7,278 bases of DNA. Source: Tannerella sp. GTDB lineage: Bacteria > Bacteroidota > Bacteroidia > Bacteroidales > Tannerellaceae. Shown here one piece after another: positions 6,133 through 7,278 of this stretch. Location: contig JAISWC010000340.1 of NCBI GenBank assembly GCA_031271245.1, forward strand, positions 1-7,278, in the 5' to 3' direction. The stretch's first letter is position 1; the number at the start of each line of letters is the position of its first letter. Position numbers and translations under genes: made by a program. The notes beneath the pieces were generated by a model. It was not told the DNA's origin, searched no databases, and saw only the letters and a program-made list of their open reading frames with translations.

Positions 6133-6183
6133 GGTAGATAGTAGTTAGTAGATGGCGCCGTACTCTACTGACTACTATCTACC
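6133..6183. terminator. Inverted repeat between convergent rhaR and bactofilin genes
   Basis: The arms 6133-6152 and 6164-6183 pair over 20 positions with one G-T wobble, around an 11-base loop (6153-6163) that contains GGCGCC. The stem is built from the same GTAGTTAGTAG motif as the repeat at 106-127. It starts five bases after the rhaR stop and lies 45 bases beyond the bactofilin stop, so it can fold in both transcripts and may end both. There is no T tract, so the terminator role is inferred from position and stem strength. Confidence 0.6.
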
Positions 6184-6228
6184 AACTACCTGACTACCTG
6201 TCAACTTCCGCTTACCGGCTCATCCGCT

Positions 6229-6651
6229 CTATTTCGTCCCGTTCGGACTGACTTTCGGGGGTGGCTGCTGTCGGTCGGTTATTTCTGCCGAATTTTTTCC
6301 CGACATGGTGCAACCGCCGTTGAAACTTGCGCCCGGTTCGATTTCGAGGATCTGTATGAAAATGTCACCTTTCACCTGGGCGGTCGACTTCAGAATCAAC
6401 TTTTCCCTGATGCGTAAGGTGCCTTCTACAATGCCCAATATTTCGGCATTCTCGGAAATCACATTACCCAGAATACACCCTTTCGGCCCGATTACAATTT
6501 TTCCCTTGCAATGGATGTCGCCTTCAATTCGTCCGTCCAGACGGAAATCCGATTCCGTCACAATCGTTCCGGTAACTACCGTACCACCGGCCAGTACATT
6601 AAAAATACCGCTATTAGCGGTTTGTTCATCGCTTTGTTTTGTCTTCAGCAT
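6229..6651 (-). CDS. Bactofilin
   Basis: A 140-residue polymer-forming cytoskeletal protein (bactofilin, Pfam PF04519). These proteins assemble without nucleotide into filaments at the inner face of the membrane and help organise cell-wall synthesis and shape. The core (about residues 22-115) is a right-handed beta-helix of short glycine- and hydrophobic-rich turns: GTIVTESDFRLDGRIEGDIHCKG, IVIGPKGCILGNV, AEILGIVEGTLRIREKLIL, AQVKGDIFIQILEIEPGASFNGGCTM. The first 20 residues are polar and probably disordered. The tail (118-140) is proline- and polar-rich (RQQPPPKVSPNGTK). There is no transmembrane segment. It is divergent from folB and convergent with rhaR, so it is probably a single-gene unit. 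No peptidase partner is visible in the window. Confidence 0.92.
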   Translation of the reverse strand: MLKTKQSDEQTANSGIFNVLAGGTVVTGTIVTESDFRLDGRIEGDIHCKGKIVIGPKGCILGNVISENAEILGIVEGTLRIREKLILKSTAQVKGDIFIQILEIEPGASFNGGCTMSGKNSAEITDRQQPPPKVSPNGTK

Positions 6652-6673
6652 GATATTTCTGTTTGAAATTGCG

Positions 6674-6681
6674 CAAATGTA
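6674..6681 (-). promoter_or_regulatory. Putative -7 element of the bactofilin promoter
   Basis: TACATTTG on the minus strand is a perfect match to TAnnTTTG and ends 22 bases before the bactofilin ATG at 6651. The -33 region is not convincing. Position and match make it the likely promoter core. Confidence 0.55.
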
Positions 6682-6713
6682 CGCAAAATTTTTTCTTGTC
6701 GCCCGTTTTTCTT

Positions 6714-6721
6714 TATTTTTA
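6714..6721 (+). promoter_or_regulatory. Possible weak -7 element of folB
   Basis: TATTTTTA matches TAnnTTTG at all but the last base and ends 19 bases before the folB ATG. A T-rich stretch about 19 bases upstream (6691-6694) is a poor -33 match. It is in an AT-rich spacer, so chance is a fair explanation. Confidence 0.3.
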
Positions 6722-6740
6722 CGGTCAAATTAACGTGACG

Positions 6741-7097
6741 ATGGAACTGACAATTGATTTGAACGGCATGAAGTTTTACGCCTATCACGGCGTTTCTCCG
6801 CAGGAGACCCGGGTCGGAAACGATTTTACGGTAGATGTTTCGTATGTGTTCGAGGCGGGTGCGGCGCTCGAAAGCGACGAGCTGCATGATACCGTCAACT
6901 ACGCCGATGTGTACGGGATTGTGAAAGCGGAAATGGAACATCCTTCCCGGCTACTGGAACACGTGGCGGGGCGGATTTTCCACGCATTGCGCGCTGCTTT
7001 CCCGCAATGGACCCGGCTGAAGGTGAAACTGTCCAAGCTGAACCCGCCGGTGGGGGGCGAAGTGCACAGCGCCTCGGTGACGATGGAATCTCGGTGA
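6741..7097 (+). CDS. folB: Dihydroneopterin aldolase FolB
   Basis: Cytoplasmic aldolase (EC 4.1.2.25) that splits 7,8-dihydroneopterin to 6-hydroxymethyl-7,8-dihydropterin and glycolaldehyde in folate synthesis; it normally forms an octamer. The 118 residues match the family (about 120). Residues in order are MKFYAYHGVSPQE (10-22) with Glu22, DTVNYADVY (50-58) with Tyr54, PSRLLEHVAGRIF (68-80) with the pterin-anchoring Glu73, and KLSKLNPPVGGEVHSASV (96-113) with catalytic Lys99. Glu22, Tyr54 and Lys99 fit the Glu22/Tyr54/Lys100 set of the Staphylococcus aureus enzyme. An upstream in-frame ATG at 6663 would add 26 residues unlike the family and would overlap the bactofilin promoter, so 6741 is preferred. 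No other folate gene is in view. Confidence 0.94.
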   Translation: MELTIDLNGMKFYAYHGVSPQETRVGNDFTVDVSYVFEAGAALESDELHDTVNYADVYGIVKAEMEHPSRLLEHVAGRIFHALRAAFPQWTRLKVKLSKLNPPVGGEVHSASVTMESR

Positions 7098-7116
7098 AAT
7101 TTCTGCCGAAGATGGA

Positions 7117-7145
7117 TTGAAATTAAAGAGAATCTATTACTTTTG
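7117..7145 (+). promoter_or_regulatory. Promoter of the gene at 7173
   Basis: TACTTTTG at 7138-7145 matches TAnnTTTG perfectly, and TTG at 7117-7119 sits 18 bases upstream as a -33 element. This is the best complete Bacteroidetes-type promoter in the window. It is placed between folB and the next start codon, with about 20 bases of leader, so the downstream gene is probably transcribed on its own. Confidence 0.65.
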
Positions 7146-7172
7146 TCCGGGATTTCATAAACGCAATACCGA

Positions 7173-7278
7173 ATGAAGAAATATCTTTTACTGATTGGTC
7201 TCTGTGGCTGTTGCCTTCCGGCGACGGCGCAGAAGAAAATGCCCAAGTGGGTCGAAAAGGCCAAAAAAGCCGTCATCA
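7173..7278 (+). CDS. N-terminus of a secreted protein (partial)
   Basis: Thirty-five codons are seen before the window ends, beginning MKKYLLLIGLCGCCLPATAQ. Two lysines, a hydrophobic core rich in Leu and Cys, and the ATA-Q boundary give a signal peptide with likely cleavage after Ala19, so export to the periplasm or envelope is expected. The mature start KKMPKWVEKAKKAVI resembles, from memory, the beginning of Bacteroidales trypsin-like serine peptidases, in which a similar stretch precedes the protease domain. No catalytic residue is in view, so that is only a suggestion. A lipoprotein is less likely, because LCGC is a poor lipobox. Confidence 0.75.
   Translation, partial: MKKYLLLIGLCGCCLPATAQKKMPKWVEKAKKAVI

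Noticed and set aside
6663..6740. N-terminal extension of folB from the upstream ATG
   Set aside because: The 26 added residues are unlike the family and would overlap the bactofilin promoter; starting at 6741 places Glu22 and Tyr54 at their expected positions.

Overview
The window looks like a chromosomal piece of a Bacteroidales bacterium (Bacteroides/Parabacteroides relatives). Four things point there: a Bacteroides-type rhamnose locus (isomerase, kinase and RhaT-type permease with a divergent AraC regulator), a DUF4469/HU-like protein of a family abundant in this order, promoter -7 elements matching the Bacteroidetes pattern TAnnTTTG, and little sign of Shine-Dalgarno sites. The species cannot be fixed from the sequence alone.

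Layout. Positions 1-127 hold an unresolved coding tail or gene start, a 9-bp GTCCC repeat and a CTACTAACTAC repeat. A minus-strand intrinsic terminator (128-170) closes the rhamnose genes. On the minus strand, in transcription order, come rhaB (L-rhamnulose kinase, 5141-3705), a DUF4469/HU-like protein (3579-2836), rhaA (L-rhamnose isomerase, 2480-1224) and rhaT (rhamnose/H+ symporter, 1214-198). rhaR (5219-6127, plus) is divergent from rhaB across a 77-bp spacer carrying back-to-back promoter elements. rhaR converges on a bactofilin gene (6651-6229, minus) across a 20-bp-stem inverted repeat. folB (6741-7097, plus) is divergent from the bactofilin gene. A secreted protein of unassigned function begins at 7173 and runs off the end.

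How the genes work together. RhaT imports L-rhamnose, RhaA isomerises it to L-rhamnulose, RhaB phosphorylates that to L-rhamnulose 1-phosphate, and RhaR is the probable rhamnose-responsive activator. The next enzyme, rhamnulose-1-phosphate aldolase, is absent, and a terminator follows rhaT, so the pathway must be completed from another locus. Bactofilin (cell-shape/envelope scaffold) and FolB (folate synthesis) are housekeeping neighbours with no evident link to rhamnose.

The least ordinary part is 2538-3704, between rhaB and rhaA. It carries the HU-like gene, a tandem array of six and a half 23-bp units on one side and short 7-bp repeats on the other. It looks like a cassette placed into an otherwise compact sugar operon. 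No clearly new biological system is demonstrable; this block is the best candidate for a closer look.
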